Positions 43,884-55,688 of a DNA stretch of 64,000 nucleotides are shown one piece after another. The position numbers and the translations under genes were made by a program. A model generated the notes under the pieces. That model had not been told where the DNA came from. It worked only from the letters and a program-made list of their open reading frames with translations, and did not search any database. Source of the stretch: Sorghum bicolor (lineage: Eukaryota; Streptophyta; Magnoliopsida; Poales; Poaceae); the NCBI RefSeq assembly GCF_000003195.3, contig NC_012876.2:60072407-60136406 (forward strand), written 5' to 3'. Every line of letters starts with the position of its first letter. The first letter of the stretch is position 1.

Positions 43884-45161
43884 ATGATCGGGAGAGGGGG
43901 GAACCCGTACTACCTACAGAACCAGCAGCAGCAGCTGTTCCACCATGGCCACGCCCTCGATGCCACCATGGACGGTGGCGGCTTCATGGCGGAGCCGCCG
44001 ACGCCGGCGTCGTCCGGTTGTTCTGCCGCCGACGCGCAGTGCCACGCGCTGCTCTACTACAACCTGTCCGTGCTCAGGGACAAGGTGCAGCAGCTGCAGC
44101 CGCTCGTCGGCCTCGCCGTCGCGCACGACGGGCCCGGCCCCGTCGCCGCCGCGCCAGGCGCCGGCGCCGTCATCCAGGAGATCATCGCCGCCGCATCCTC
44201 CATGATGTACGCCTTCCAGCAGCTGTGCGGCCACGGCGGCGCGGTGCCTGCGTCTGCGTCCGCTACTGCTGCGCAGGCGCAGCAGGGCGGGACTAGCAGC
44301 GGCGTCGTCGTGGCGGACGCTGCGGCTACCTGCGGTGCCGGTGACAACCACCAGCACCAGCAGGCGGCTGTGATCGACCATGTCATGGTCATGCAGCAGC
44401 AGTGGCAGCAGGAGCACCGCTACGACGGCGGCTACGGCGGGCGTATCCACCACGACAGCAAGACGACGACACCCGTAGCTGCGGCGGCGGCCATGCCATC
44501 GTCATCGCATCCTAGGCCGACGACGGCGGCCGTGATGATGGCCGAGGAGGACGAGGACGTCGGCGTCGGCGTCGCCGGCGGCACGATCATAGAGCTGGAG
44601 GCGACGGAGCTGCTGGCCAAGTACACGCACTACTGCCAAGTGTGCGGCAAGGGGTTCAAGCGCGACGCCAACCTTCGCATGCACATGCGCGCGCACGGCG
44701 ACGAGTACAAGAGCAGCGCGGCGCTGGCGAACCCGGCCAAGGCGGCGGCGGCGGCCGGGGGAGACGCCGCCGCGGCGAGCACCAGCAGCAGCAGGTCGTT
44801 GTACTCGTGCCCGCAGGAGGGCTGCCGCTGGAACCGGAAGCACGCCAAGTTCCAGCCGCTCAAGTCGGTGATCTGCGCCAAGAACCACTACAAGCGCAGC
44901 CACTGCCCCAAAATGTACGTCTGCAACCGCTGCAACCGCAAGCACTTCTCCGTGCTCTCCGACCTCCGCACCCACGAGAAGCACTGCGGCGACCACCGCT
45001 GGCTCTGCTCCTGTGGCACCTCCTTCTCCCGGAAGGACAAGCTCGTCGGACACCTCGCGCTCTTCACCGGACACCAGCCCGCAGTGCCGCTTGACAGGCA
45101 GGCCAACGGCGGCAGGAGATCATCGTCGTCGATGTCGACGTCCACGCAGCTCGGTACGTAA
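43884..45161 (+). CDS. STOP1-like: C2H2 zinc-finger transcription factor, STOP1/ART1 family
   Basis: Single-exon ORF of 425 codons, GC-rich. Four zinc fingers of the STOP1 type: first with C251, C254, H267 and H271 ([19 protein letters not shown]), second from C309 and C314 ([20 protein letters not shown] then [13 protein letters not shown]), third [20 protein letters not shown], fourth [19 protein letters not shown] ending FTGH. The N-terminal half is low-complexity (Gln, Ala, Gly, Met) with a conserved-looking helix [20 protein letters not shown] (about 57-76) and [11 protein letters not shown]. Members of this family (Arabidopsis STOP1, rice ART1) are nuclear activators of aluminium- and proton-tolerance genes such as MATE and ALMT transporters; which paralogue this is cannot be told from here. 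Finger spacing and sequence are unlike generic C2H2 repressors (no EAR motif seen). Start chosen as the first Met of the open frame. Confidence 0.9.
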   Translation: MIGRGGNPYYLQNQQQQLFHHGHALDATMDGGGFMAEPPTPASSGCSAADAQCHALLYYNLSVLRDKVQQLQPLVGLAVAHDGPGPVAAAPGAGAVIQEIIAAASSMMYAFQQLCGHGGAVPASASATAAQAQQGGTSSGVVVADAAATCGAGDNHQHQQAAVIDHVMVMQQQWQQEHRYDGGYGGRIHHDSKTTTPVAAAAAMPSSSHPRPTTAAVMMAEEDEDVGVGVAGGTIIELEATELLAKYTHYCQVCGKGFKRDANLRMHMRAHGDEYKSSAALANPAKAAAAAGGDAAAASTSSSRSLYSCPQEGCRWNRKHAKFQPLKSVICAKNHYKRSHCPKMYVCNRCNRKHFSVLSDLRTHEKHCGDHRWLCSCGTSFSRKDKLVGHLALFTGHQPAVPLDRQANGGRRSSSSMSTSTQLGT

Positions 45162-45791
45162 TGGCATGGCATTTGGGATGGGATCGTCACTTTAATGAGA
45201 AGGTGCAATGCACTGCCTATATATCAGGGTAAGATACTAAGATTAGATAGTATTTGTATCAGCAATAATTCAGCGTATATAACATGAGTTTGCTTGCTGT
45301 TTTCGTTGTGTTGAAAAAGAGAAGGGCAAAACTGCAATCAAACTGCATACTGTTGCTGACTTGCTGTTCGTGTGTAGATCAAACGACAAATATATAGAGC
45401 TGTAATTATGAATTAGTGAGACGTACGGGTGTGTGTTTCAGTTTTAATTTTAGTTTTTTTATAAATCGTGCTACTACTACAATAACATGGCATCAAAAAG
45501 CAAATGTAACTAGCCTGATTAACTTTGCAAATTTTAGGGCCTACAACATATTCCAACTAATTAAAGGTTTTTTGTTTTTTGATATCTCCGTGCATGAAAA
45601 CTCAAAGCATGCATGAGTTCGATTGTTATTTTTCATTATCCTAAAAAAAGAGAAGGCAAACAGCAATCAAGCTCATGCTGTGTGTTGAATTGTATAGATT
45701 GACAAACTTTGCTATAATTCTGAAGTATGTGGTGGATGTGTTTTGGTTGGTGTGGAGGTCTCCAAAAAGATGTCAAATGTTAATGCCTTTG
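45162..45791. other. 3' region of the STOP1-like gene, intergenic
   Basis: The 3' UTR probably ends by about 45300-45420. The rest is AT-rich with no gene or TE ends recognised. Confidence 0.5.
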
Positions 45792-45794
45792 TTA

Positions 45795-46540
45795 GAGCAT
45801 CTACAAGAGTTTTGCATAATTGACTTAACATTTGTTGTTGTTTGTAAACTCCCAAAACAAAATGCAAAGTCTAAAAATAGGTCATCTCCAAGGGTTTTGC
45901 ATAATTGACTTGGTATTTACCTAAAGTGGATCCAGATGCGAATTTTTTTTCGTGTGGCGCGTGGTAGCGGTTCCTTCCCGCACGGTTGACTTCTTCGCGC
46001 GCCCAGATACCCGTGTCGCCAGTTGTATTGCCGCCAATTCTATCGCCAATCAGGTCGACGCCATTTCCTGCCTTGCTGCTCCCCATAGCTGCTGCCCTAG
46101 GAAGGTATCGAGTGCTTCGCTGCTGCTGCATCGAGTGCTTCCTAGTGGACGATGGCGCGTGGGGAGGGAGTTTCTGCGCGATGGAGATGGTTGCGATCGG
46201 CAGCGGACGGCGGTGCGTGGAGGGCCGGTGCTCACGATAGAGTCCTTCACGACTTCGATCGGCTGCAGACGGCGGGGCGTGGAGATCGGGGGGGTTCTGT
46301 CGCGAACGATGGAGCATATATGGCGCGAAGAAAAGTCTGGATCACGCGGGGGACCGAGAGACGCGGACGATCGGGCTTTCCAAGCCGTCCGCGGCTTGGC
46401 AATTATGCCAAGTTTGCTCTCTCATTTGCCAAATTGCCTAAAATGCAAACTCCAAATGTAAAACCATTGGATACCTTTTTTACGATTTTTGATAAATTAC
46501 AAGAATGCAAACTCCAAATGCAAAACTGTTGAAGATGCTC
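45795..46540. mobile_element. Non-autonomous TTA-flanked element with GC-rich cargo
   Basis: Ends GAGCATCTACAAGAGTTTTG and CAAAACTGTTGAAGATGCTC are inverted with few mismatches and flanked by TTA on both sides (45792-45794, 46541-46543), as for PIF/Harbinger (Tourist-like) transposons. At 746 bases it is long for a MITE. The middle (about 45940-46390) is GC-rich, unlike the AT-rich ends, with overlapping ORFs up to 169 codons and no recognised domain; it may be captured host sequence. Confidence 0.75.
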
Positions 46541-46730
46541 TTAGTTACTCTAACTTTGCAAACTATATGCCCAAAGACTGAACATCCCACGTGTATATGG
46601 TATATATATATATATATACACATAGACTGCATGATTGTGTTCAGCAGGAACGGACTAAGGTCGATCGATATTTTGTTAATCTTAAGTTCTGATTGTTGAT
46701 GATAAACAATACTATCCAGGCGGGGATCCT

Positions 46731-46748
46731 CCCCCCCCCCCCCCCCCC
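46731..46748. repeat. Poly-C tract (18 C)
   Basis: Uninterrupted run of 18 C after GGGGATCCT. Length in an assembly is unreliable. Confidence 0.9.
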
Positions 46749-46941
46749 ATAGTTTGCTCTCTCAAAAAAAAATTAAGTTCTGTTGTGGGAAGAGGGAAAT
46801 AAATGAGATTCCTTGTAAGTTTGCCAAGTGTCAGTCAGTCACTCAGTTGGGACCAAAAAAGTTGTTGTCCTTCACCTGGCTAGGGTGATTAATGATTATA
46901 GGCACCTGCGCTAGGGTCTCGCACCTTGTTGCACATGATTA

Positions 46942-47262
46942 GAGCACTTCTAATGCAGAAACTATCATAATTTTTATAGACATTAATTATGCTGTCATCT
47001 AAGCATTTTGTTGATGTGGCAAGATAGTTATTGAATAGAGAGAGCAAAAAACGTAGAAACTGGGTATAAGTTAGAAACCATGTCTACACGAGATCCAAGA
47101 CGTAAAGTGTTATGATTGGTTGAGAATTGAGAGAGAATGAATGTGATTGGATAAAAATTATTGTATAGAAACTATCCATTGGAACTATGGTTTCTATATA
47201 TAGTGTCTATATAAATTAATAGGTATAGAAACTACATATAGTTTTTAGTATTGGGAGTGCCC
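46942..47262. mobile_element. Tourist-like MITE with GAGCAC ends
   Basis: GAGCACTTCTAATGC at the left and AGTATTGGGAGTGCCC at the right, flanked by TTA on both sides (46939-46941, 47263-47265); 321 bases, AT-rich. Confidence 0.7.
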
Positions 47263-47491
47263 TTAGTGTGCAAGAGGACGTTTGTTCTTCACTTTAACCC
47301 ACAATATAGTACATTTTCCTTTTGGAAACATCAGAATGGACCTTAGGCCTTCCCCAATGCTCCACTGTGGATTACTGCCCCAGCCTCCATGTGTGCATTG
47401 AGTGTTCAAATCACCGGGAGTAGTAGCCCTGCAGAGCCCTACCTCATATAACATAAACATGACGTAGTTCGGAAAATTTGCGTCGTGGTTA

Positions 47492-47835
47492 GGCCCTGTT
47501 TAGATTGGAGATAAAAATTTTTGGGGTATCATATCGGATGTGTCGTAAAGATGTCGGAAGGGGTTTTTAGAAACTAATAAAAAAACAAATTACATAGCTC
47601 ATTAGGAAACTACAAGACAAATCTATTAAGCATAATTAATCTATCATTAGCACATGTGAGTTACTGTAGCACTTAAGGCTAATCATGGAGTAACTAGGTT
47701 TAAAAGATTCGTCTCACGTTTTTCAATTAAACTGTGTAATTAGTTTATTTTTTTATGTACATTTAATGTTTCATGTATGTGTCCAAAGATTCGATGGGAT
47801 GGACGAAAAAATTTTGGATGGGGAACTAAACAGGG
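47492..47835. mobile_element. Tourist-like MITE (GGCCCTGTTTAGATT variant)
   Basis: Left end GGCCCTGTTTAGATTGGAG, right end GGGAACTAAACAGGG; 344 bases. Left flank is TTA, right flank degraded. Internal AAAAGATTCGTCTCACG block shared with the shorter family. Confidence 0.75.
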
Positions 47836-49178
47836 TAGTAGGGAGCAGTTTGCTTGGGAGTAGATGGAAGGGAAAAAGCTATAGTACCTCAACTTTTGGC
47901 TCTGAGAATACACTTTTTTCTTGGTGGTTTCATTTCATCTATGTACACGTGGAATGTAACTTTTTTGTGGGGCTAACTATGGACGAAGCTAGCGGTGGGG
48001 CTAGGGGGGCTCTAGCCCCCCCTACAGCGCTGCTGATTCAGTGGCGCTCCTAGTGTTTTTGCTTCTAATTTTAGACACAAATTTATAAGGTAGGGTGGGC
48101 TGAGACCTTTATTTTTATATATATTTTATGAATTAATATAAGACTACTTCAAGCTAATGTATTTTTTCTATTGTGAGGGGTTATAGTAAAGTTAAATCGA
48201 TATAGCAATTTTGTTGAGTCCCTCCTACAATTTTTTCTGGCTTCGTTTCTGCTAACAATTGCATTCACTTGCACTGGGGAAGCCCTTATCACTCATCAGC
48301 CAATGCAAGATTCCAGTGATGCCCACTACCTAGGAGCAAAAGGCAAGGGAAGTCGTGCATATATGTTACAACTGATTCTTCTAGTAATATTCATTCATCA
48401 CCTTGGAGAGAGACAAATTTTAGTTTTGAGTTTTGACACAGATAATCTTATTGTCGTGCATGTTAAACCTCCAAAAGATTTACTAATTTTGCTGTCGGAT
48501 ATATGAGAAACATTTACCAATACATGTAAAAAGGTTCGGTTAGTTAACATTACTCGTGTCTCTTATAGGAACGATGGCAGAATCCAATAATGTCTCTGCG
48601 AATCCAAGTTTTCAATAATCAAAATTATAGAATTGCATTCTTCCACGTACATGACTGTGAGAAACAGTGTCAGTTTTTTTTTATCTTTGGTAATATCAGG
48701 TTATTAGTTAAAGTCCACAGTTTGCTTATATTCAGAAGAAACAGTGTTGTTTTTCATTTAAATTAAGTAATTGGTAGCTTATTAGTAAGAACATGCATGA
48801 AATTACGTGCGATGACATAGGGCCAAAATGGCACCTTTTACCCATGTACTGTAAGGTGGCGGTGACTGATAGAGAAAATCAATAATGCATAATGGGTTCA
48901 TCCTCTCTCTAACCTCTGATCTTGATCCCACAGCACACCACAACTGTGATATGTTATCCGGACACGATTGTATATAGTATTTGAATGATTTGCTCCAAAT
49001 TAAATATGTGTTTTTCTCCTTAATTATTGTGCCATGTTAGTCGCAGCTTATATAGCTAGTGAGTACCTACAAAAAAAATATCATCATCTCTATACTGGAT
49101 TTTTTTTTTCTTAACCAAATTTATTTATGATTCTTGATAACCTGCTTAGTTGGAAAATTTTATGGTCCAAAACGTGTA
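47836..49178. other. Intergenic, with a possible MITE at 47983-48253
   Basis: GACGAAGCTAGCGG and CTGGCTTCGTTTC at 47983 and 48238 form imperfect inverted ends about 270 bases apart. The remainder is AT-rich with no gene. Short ORFs have no domains. Confidence 0.4.
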
Positions 49179-50116
49179 TCTATACCTAATAATAAAAATA
49201 TAAAATTTCCTCTGTATTTTTCTTTTCGCCTCTTCTTTTCTTCCACCTCTTCCTCCTCCAATCAGGCCCGACTTGGTATGGGTTTCATTGCCAACGGATT
49301 AGGAATAGCGAAGAGAACAGAAAGAAATATGAGGTTTCAGATGTAGAAAAAAGTGGGAGAGCCTTAATAATTTTTAAAATATATTAGGGTTCCTAATGCA
49401 AAATGTCTAGATCCGAATGGACTTCTCCTGTTGTGCTTCTTTTCTAATCTAGGTTGAATTCTTGCAGTTGGGCTGGCTTCGTTGTGGGTTGGACCAAGCC
49501 CATGCAAGCCCTTTTTCTTTTCTTTTCTTTTCTTTTTTTCTTTTTCTATAAAAACATAGATATTGCAAAATTTGCTAAAATTATAGAAAATCATAAAAAA
49601 TACCAAACCAGTTTTGCAACACAACTAAACACTTTATAATCGGAAACTTCGCATATTAATATGTAATGAAATCTATACAAATGTATTTATGTAATTTCCT
49701 AAAAATTCAAGAGACTTCTCAATCACTGGTGGATAGACAAATCCTTGACACATTGACAAAAAAAATTACAGAGGTTGATATGATGCATCAAGAAAGCTAC
49801 AAAAGATCGATATTGAGTTATAGAAACACATGTGTATTATGAAAAGTTAAAGTTATGATATACTTATAGCTATATAATTATGTGCTTGCAACGAAAGGAA
49901 AAATATACTAAGGTGTATTTCAATTTGATACGAGTTTAGTAAGATATTGTTATTTATTGTTAGCATTAACTTATACTATGGATGTCATGGCCATCATAAA
50001 ATAAATTATAAAAGGACGATAAAACATAAATAGATATGTACCGTTGACGTCATTGTTTTGCATGAATGCTTGATAGTTTTTTCTCCTCTATTGCAACGCA
50101 CAGGCATATTTGCTAG
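49179..50116 (+). mobile_element. Non-autonomous Helitron-like element
   Basis: Starts TCTATACCTAATAATAAAAA after an A, and ends with GCATATTTGCTAG, preceded by a weakened hairpin CCTCTATTGCAACGCACAGG (50084-50103). TC at the 5' end, CTAG at the 3' end and a short GC hairpin about 11 bases before the end are the Helitron signature; the TTGCAACGCAC hairpin is common in grass Helitrons. The base after CTAG is A rather than the expected T, so the end may be slightly decayed. It includes a (TTTTC)n tract near 49509. No Rep/helicase. Confidence 0.6.
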
Positions 50117-50405
50117 AAATATAAAACCTAGAGTTCTAGGAGGGTCGACATTAGATTGGCAGTAGTCTATCGACCCACGTGCTGCTTTATGGGCCATTAA
50201 AGGTTAATGGAATCAGGTGGTTCCTTAAAAAATCAAGATAGATAACTTCAAATCTTCACTTTCTCTTATTATTTGTTTATATATTCTAACAATATTCTAT
50301 ATTTTTTTATTTTTTTCTGGTTGCAATAAAATTTAAGATACCACACGCTATAAGTTTTCATTTGTGCATTCACCTGCATGTGTGTTAGGTATATATCAAT
50401 CTGAA

Positions 50406-50482
50406 ACTCTATCTCATATCTATATCTATATCTATATCTATATCTATATCTATATCTATATCTATATCTATATCTATATCTA
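50406..50482. repeat. (TATATC)n hexanucleotide microsatellite
   Basis: About twelve near-perfect TATATC units. The same motif recurs at 55689-55776. Confidence 0.92.
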
Positions 50483-51088
50483 AGAGGATGTTGGCTCCTC
50501 TATTTTTCTCCATCACCCCCTAATTTTGTTGCCCCCTACTCCACTCTCCCTTTTTTTTTCCTCTGTGCATCTCTTCTTCGCTCTATCGCTGCAGCTCTCT
50601 CGTTGGCTCTGACACGATGATTGCCACCAACGTAGCTGTGGTGGGCCTCACCGGCTCTGCTCCTCTGATGGCACTCCTCCACACGACGGACCTCCCTCGG
50701 CGGCACATCCCCAACGCAAGACTGCCCACGACGCGGCGGTCTTGCTTGCCCGGTGGCACATCCCTAGCATGGGACTTCCTCTGGTGTTGTAGTCGCGCCT
50801 AGCCTAGCGCTGCCCCAGTCTTGCCCCTCGTGCGGCAGCCGTGACATGCTCCGTGTGGCTTCGGTGCCTTGCTCTCGGCACGGCTTCGACGAGCCCCAGC
50901 TTGGCCCCTTGGCCCTCCCCTCGACGCATGCTACTCCGACGAGCCCACCCTAGTGCTGCCTAGCCTCTCTCCGGTCGTCAATGGGAAGAAGGGGATGATA
51001 GAGAATGACATGTGAGAGAGAATGACATGTCGATCCCACATGCCATGCTATGCAAGGATGGATTTGGAGGGGGTTTGTTTTAAGTAGT
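50483..51088. other. Intergenic, partly GC-rich, no gene supported
   Basis: The stretch 50600-50960 is GC-rich with a 61-codon ORF (MIATNVAVVGLTGSAPLMAL) lacking a domain. A direct repeat GAGAATGACATGT occurs near 51001 and 51018. It may be a fragment of a transposon-carried sequence. Confidence 0.35.
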
Positions 51089-51191
51089 ACTCGTTTGAGC
51101 TTATCAGCTGAATCTGTCAGCTATTCAGCAGTGTTTTTCTCTTACAATAAATCAACCAACAATGTCATAGTTTATCAGCCAAATGAATAAG
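51089..51191. mobile_element. Small MITE with CTCGTTTGAGCTTATCAGC ends
   Basis: The left ACTCGTTTGAGCTTATCAGC and right TTTATCAGCCAAATGAATAAG are imperfect inverted ends; the inside carries CAGTGTTTTTCTCTTAC. Another copy starts at 63951 at the window end. Superfamily not certain (hAT-like ends are possible). Confidence 0.5.
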
Positions 51192-51340
51192 AAATATATA
51201 TATAGGTATGTAGTTTTTTTAAGGCCAAATATAGGTATGTAGTTATTAGTATAGAAATAGTAGGTAACTACCTACATAGAGAAGTGGGATGTGTGTTTTA
51301 CACTTTTACTCCGTAGGTAGCATCTCTAGAAGGCTCTTAA

Positions 51341-51560
51341 GAGCAAGTATTATAGTGGGTTGTAAGCTGGCTAAATGCTGAGGTGGAGGAGAGAAAATAT
51401 GAGAGAGAGGAGAAGTATGTTGTAAGCTTACATCCAGCTTAGGCACAGAACCAAAAAACTCTGTAAGAGAGATAAGTGGGTCATATATTAATAGTGAATA
51501 ACTAACTATTGTATAGGTGAGCTAGGAAAAGGCTACAACAAAACTTACAGTGAGCAAGAG
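51341..51560. mobile_element. Probable MITE with GAGCAAGTATTATAG end
   Basis: TAA then GAGCAAGTATTATAGTGGG at the left and ACTTACAGTGAGCAAGAG near 51541-51558 at the right, imperfectly inverted. Internal TTGTAAGCTGGCTAAATG and TTGTAAGCTTACATCCAGC blocks are also inverted. Right boundary approximate. Confidence 0.45.
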
Positions 51561-52592
51561 GGCTGAATTATTAAACTTTCAACTCCGGCTAGTTGCAAGC
51601 ACCTTGCCTGGATGTCTGTCCGTACTCGCACGCACGCACACGCATGCGCAGTCCTAGAGAGGCAGCCGTTATATGGGTTGAAACTTTTGATGGGCCGTAC
51701 AAGAGCCAGGCCGACCTGTTTACTAGCTCCGCGAGCCAGCAACTCAACCAGATGGAGAGAGTTGTTAGTTTCTCAAAAAAAGATGGAGAGAGTTGTTTTA
51801 GAAAAAACAAATCTAGAGAGACATAGCAAGCTCGAAAAAAAGGAGAGAGATAGCGTGCACTGTGAAGGAAGTTTTCTTTTTTAAAAAATGTTTTCTTTTA
51901 CTTATGCCAAGAGAGCAGTAGGTGTTGGTGGGCAGTACACCTATGATCGGCATCGCCTATCAGTCAACTGAAGCTATATATATCAAAGCCATCAGGTGCA
52001 TCGATCAGCTGAAAGTTTCAGATCAGTTCATGGCCCTGATGTTATTATATGTTATTAGTTCTGAATTTCTGACAAGGAAATCATCAGATCAGATGCGAAA
52101 CCACGTGCATAGGAGACGTTATAGCACTAGTATAGTACTGTAGTATCATCATCATATCAGCTGTGCCTGACCCAGCAGCCTGCTGGTAGTTTCGCTGCGG
52201 CTGTAGGCAATTGACATTCAGACATTCTAGCTAGTTTTGTTGGCAACTGGCATATGTCAACTCTTTATCTAAAACCCCGTCCACACCAAAGAAGGAAAAT
52301 AAAATAAAGCAAATTTATGCATTGCTTCCTGCTGCTGGAAAGTAGAAACCGTCAGTGGAAGCAGTTGGCATGCATGCCATTGGTAAAGTAAGCGAGATCG
52401 ATGCATGTAGCGTAGCGGTAGTCGGTCAATGAGCAGGTGCAGGCTCAGGGATGCCGGACAGCAGAAGCTAATTGAGGTGGACATGGACTTGACTTACTTT
52501 TGTATATATTCTATTCAAAATTCAATTCTTCTTCTCCTTCCAATCCACCTCGTCCAAACACAAACTTTGGGTTATCTCCTCAGTTTTTGTTA
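51561..52592. other. Intergenic, no gene seen
   Basis: Short overlapping ORFs near 51545-51884 and 51922-52143 have no domain. No TE ends recognised. Confidence 0.5.
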
Positions 52593-52832
52593 GGCCTTGT
52601 TTAGTTCCAAAACATTTTGGGAAATCGACACTGTAGCACTTTCGTTTGTATTTGACAAATATTATCCAATTATGGACTAACTAGGCTCAAAAGATTCGTC
52701 TCGTCAATTCCGTCTAAACTGTGTAATTAGTTTTTATTTTCGTTTATATTTAATACTCCATACATGCGTCTAAAGATTCGATGTGACGGGGAATAATAAT
52801 TTTGCAAATTTTTTTGGAAACTAAACAAGGCC
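52593..52832. mobile_element. Tourist-like MITE (GGCCTTGTTTAGTTC family), TTA duplication kept
   Basis: 240 bases, ends GGCCTTGTTTAGTTCC and GGAAACTAAACAAGGCC, flanked by TTA on both sides (52590-52592, 52833-52835). Internal TGTAGCACTTTCGTTTGT and AAAAGATTCGTCTCG blocks define the family. Confidence 0.9.
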
Positions 52833-53252
52833 TTAGTACATTCTTCAGAGGGATTCATACGACCTACGCTGGAGGCCGTGGCATTATTCAAAAATTTTCC
52901 CGCTCCCAAATATACATACATACTGAAGTTTGGAAGACGTACAGATTATATTAGATAAAAATGAGGAGGAGGAACAATAAATTTTTCTTTATTTAATAAG
53001 AAAGCAACACTGCGGATTGCATTATTGGTTGGTATTATACAAATTATATAAGAAAAGGGTTGGTAATATTGCAACTTTTTTATAAAAAAACAGAAATACA
53101 ACAGTAGCTTCTTAATTGTTGGTCCATGGCTATAGCTAATGGCGACCAATTCATGATTCACACGTACGCATACATACAGATCCACATCTTTTTTGCATTG
53201 TATGAAACCCTGAATTTGAAGTGTCAGCGGTCGAGTTTTCCTTTGTCACTGA

Positions 53253-53495
53253 GGCCTTGTTTAGTTCCGAAAAGTGAAATGTTTTCGGTACTGTAGCACT
53301 TTCGTTTGTTTGTGACAAATATTATCCAATTATGGACTAACTAGGATTAAAAGATTCGTCTCGTGATTTACAGCTAAACTGTGTAATTAGTTTTTGTTTT
53401 CGTCTATATTTAATGTTTCATGCATGTAACACAAGATTCGATATGACGGGGAATCTTGAAAACTTTTTGGTTTTCTGAGTGAACTAAACAAGGCC
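53253..53495. mobile_element. Tourist-like MITE (GGCCTTGTTTAGTTC family)
   Basis: 243 bases, ends GGCCTTGTTTAGTTCCG and GAACTAAACAAGGCC; flanks TGA and TAA. Very similar to the copy at 52593-52832, 420 bases away and in the same orientation. Confidence 0.87.
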
Positions 53496-54130
53496 TAAGC
53501 ACAAGCATACGCCTGCACTAGAGATAGGATGTCGCGTTGAAGGAAGCATCGTGGTTTGTTAGCAGATCGACCGCATCACGGATGGGATGATAAGGTTGTG
53601 CATGACGACCTGCGTGTTTGACTGTAGGCCATTTGACGACCCACAATATATATATCAGTATTAGCAAATGCTAACTAACTAGTATACGAGTAGTATCTAC
53701 ATTATTGCTAATTATCCACGTACTATCTAGTATGCATTAGTCGTCTGATTCTCAATTCTTTAGCAAACTAGCCAGCTGTAGCGTGATTGAATTCGCAAAG
53801 CAAACCAAGACACCAGAAGCTGCGCATGCCTGCCTGCCTGCCTGCATGCATGCATGTGTGCCAGCCGTTGGATCCACATCTTTTTCTTTCTTCAGGGTGT
53901 ACGTACTGTCTACCATGGGCTATCCATAATAATATACGCATGCACATTGTCACATGTGTGTGTATATATAGGATTGATATCTGTCAGTATCAGTATGTAC
54001 TCGCACTATCACTAGTATATAAGATTTCTTTTACATGGCGTTGGGGTTTTTTATCAGAAGCGAACACATTTTTTACCTGCCTTTATTGTTCCCAGCCAAG
54101 CAAGCCATAGCCAACTCCTAAATAATTTGC
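53496..54130. other. Intergenic, no gene seen
   Basis: Contains TGCC/TGCA repeats near 53824-53860. ORFs at 53768-54110 on both strands lack domains. Confidence 0.5.
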
Positions 54131-54149
54131 CTCGGTTAAATGTTAATAG

Positions 54150-54595
54150 ACATTAAAAAAAATCCGTCTACATTAATCTATATTAACAGAGGTGATCGTA
54201 TTAAGGTTCCTGGCTCTATAAATCGATTTTTGAAGGCGGGCATAACTATAAGGCCCGCCTCCACAAACCGTCGTTGCTATAAATACAGGAAGTTAGGATT
54301 TCTCCTTCACTTACTCTCCCTCTCTCATTCTCTCCCTCCTCAGGAAAAAGGCGGCACATCTCCCCTTCCATTCAGCGTCGCGTCGCGTGCAGCCCCGCTC
54401 CCTCTCTAGTCTCTACCGAGCGTCGCGCTCAAGCCAAGGGAGGAAGGCCTCCCCTTCCCGCCAGCAGCCGTCCCTCCCTCTGGTGGCTCTTCCTCCCTCC
54501 CTCTGAGATCCGACGGCGCAGGCGATTCACCCTCCCTTAACTTCGAGGTCTAGCGGCGGCAACGGCTCTCCCTCGAGAAGGTCGTGGTATGCCTT

Positions 54596-54660
<65 letters not shown>

Positions 54661-55152
54661 CCTCCCTCCCTTCTCTCAGATCTAGGGCCGCCCTTCACCT
54701 CTCCTTCTCTGTCGCAGATTCATGGCGACAACGATGTACGAGTGACTTCTCTAGCGGCGGCCTGCTCCCTCTCCTGGTCTCCCCCATGGCACAATGGCGG
54801 CAAATTGGGTCGATGGGCTGGAAAATCCAGGCGCAGGCGACCCAATTTGGCAAGCGGATGGCCGGATCCGACGAGCAATTTCTGGATCCGGCTAGTGGGC
54901 ACAACAGTGGTATAGATCCGACATGTGAGCGCACCGGTGGTGCTAATCCGACCAGCAGTGCTTGGATGGGCTCAGCGGGCCAGGCTCACTGGGCTTCTTT
55001 TTTTTTGTTTTTTCTAATCGATTAACCGAGGTGAGCATTTTGCCCGCCTTCATAGTTTGTGTATTAACGGAGACCTTTCGTTGGAGACAGTTGGGATTGT
55101 CCGCCTCCAAAAATCTAAAACGTCCACCTCCATAAAAATCTTTTTAGTAGTG
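54150..55152. mobile_element. Probable CACTA (En/Spm) remnant
   Basis: The right end reads CACTACTAAAAAGATTTTT on the minus strand (5'-CACTA terminus at 55152). Subterminal GGCGGGC/GCCCGCCTCC and CTCGGTTAA repeats occur in both orientations near 54135-54270 and 55015-55130. The left CACTA terminus was not found, so the left boundary is approximate. The interior is GC-rich with a long (CT)n tract and no transposase. Confidence 0.5.
54598..54657. repeat. (CT)n microsatellite
   Basis: About 29 CT units followed by CCCT units. The Ser/Leu ORF across it is an artefact. Confidence 0.95.
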
Positions 55153-55154
55153 TA

Positions 55155-55414
55155 CTCCCTCTGTCCCTGAAAACTTTAACTCCTAGAATCTATGTCAGTC
55201 AAACTTGTTTACCTTTGACCAACTTTATAGAAAAAAACATCAATATTTATGACATAAAATGAGAATCTTATGAAAATATATTCGATGATAAATCTAATGG
55301 TATTAATTTGATACCATAAATCTTAGTTTTTTTTTCATAAATTTGGTTAAAGTTTTAAAAGTTTAACTTAGGACAACTCTCTAGAAGTTGAAGCTTTTAG
55401 GGACAGAGAGAGAG
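55155..55414. mobile_element. Stowaway-like MITE (Tc1/mariner)
   Basis: Left CTCCCTCTGTCCCTGAAAAC and right TTTTAGGGACAGAGAGAGAG with TA on both sides (55153-55154, 55415-55416); 260 bases. It sits directly against the CACTA terminus at 55152. Confidence 0.87.
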
Positions 55415-55416
55415 TA

Positions 55417-55688
55417 TCTATAGCTAGCATGGAGAAGTACGCATGCATGCCAGTATGCCAGATGCCAACTATCGATCAGGTTATAAAATGCATGCGTGTC
55501 ACGTTAAGGCAGGAAAAAAAAGCATACTTAGCTACGCTGTACCCATTTTGTGCTAAGGATTATTTGTTAGTAATGATATATAGTACAGTAAATGATATGT
55601 TCGCGGAGATGACATGACAGGGAAGAATCTCACGATTCAATCCATTTTTTTAACTAAGAAGTGATTCTATATTCTGATTATGCAAAGT
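55417..55688. other. Intergenic, no gene seen
   Basis: Unique-looking AT-rich sequence. No domain in the 62-codon ORF at 55429. Confidence 0.5.

Noticed and set aside
43914..45208. Several ORFs on both strands across the zinc-finger gene (up to 190 codons)
   Set aside because: GC-rich shadow frames of the STOP1-like CDS, Ala/Arg/Val-rich without domains.
49364..49624. 86-codon Lys-rich minus-strand ORF
   Set aside because: It reads a (TTTTC)n tract inside the Helitron-like element.
54589..54915. 108-codon ORF beginning with Ser/Leu repeats
   Set aside because: It reads a (CT)n microsatellite and then low-complexity sequence of a CACTA remnant; no domain.
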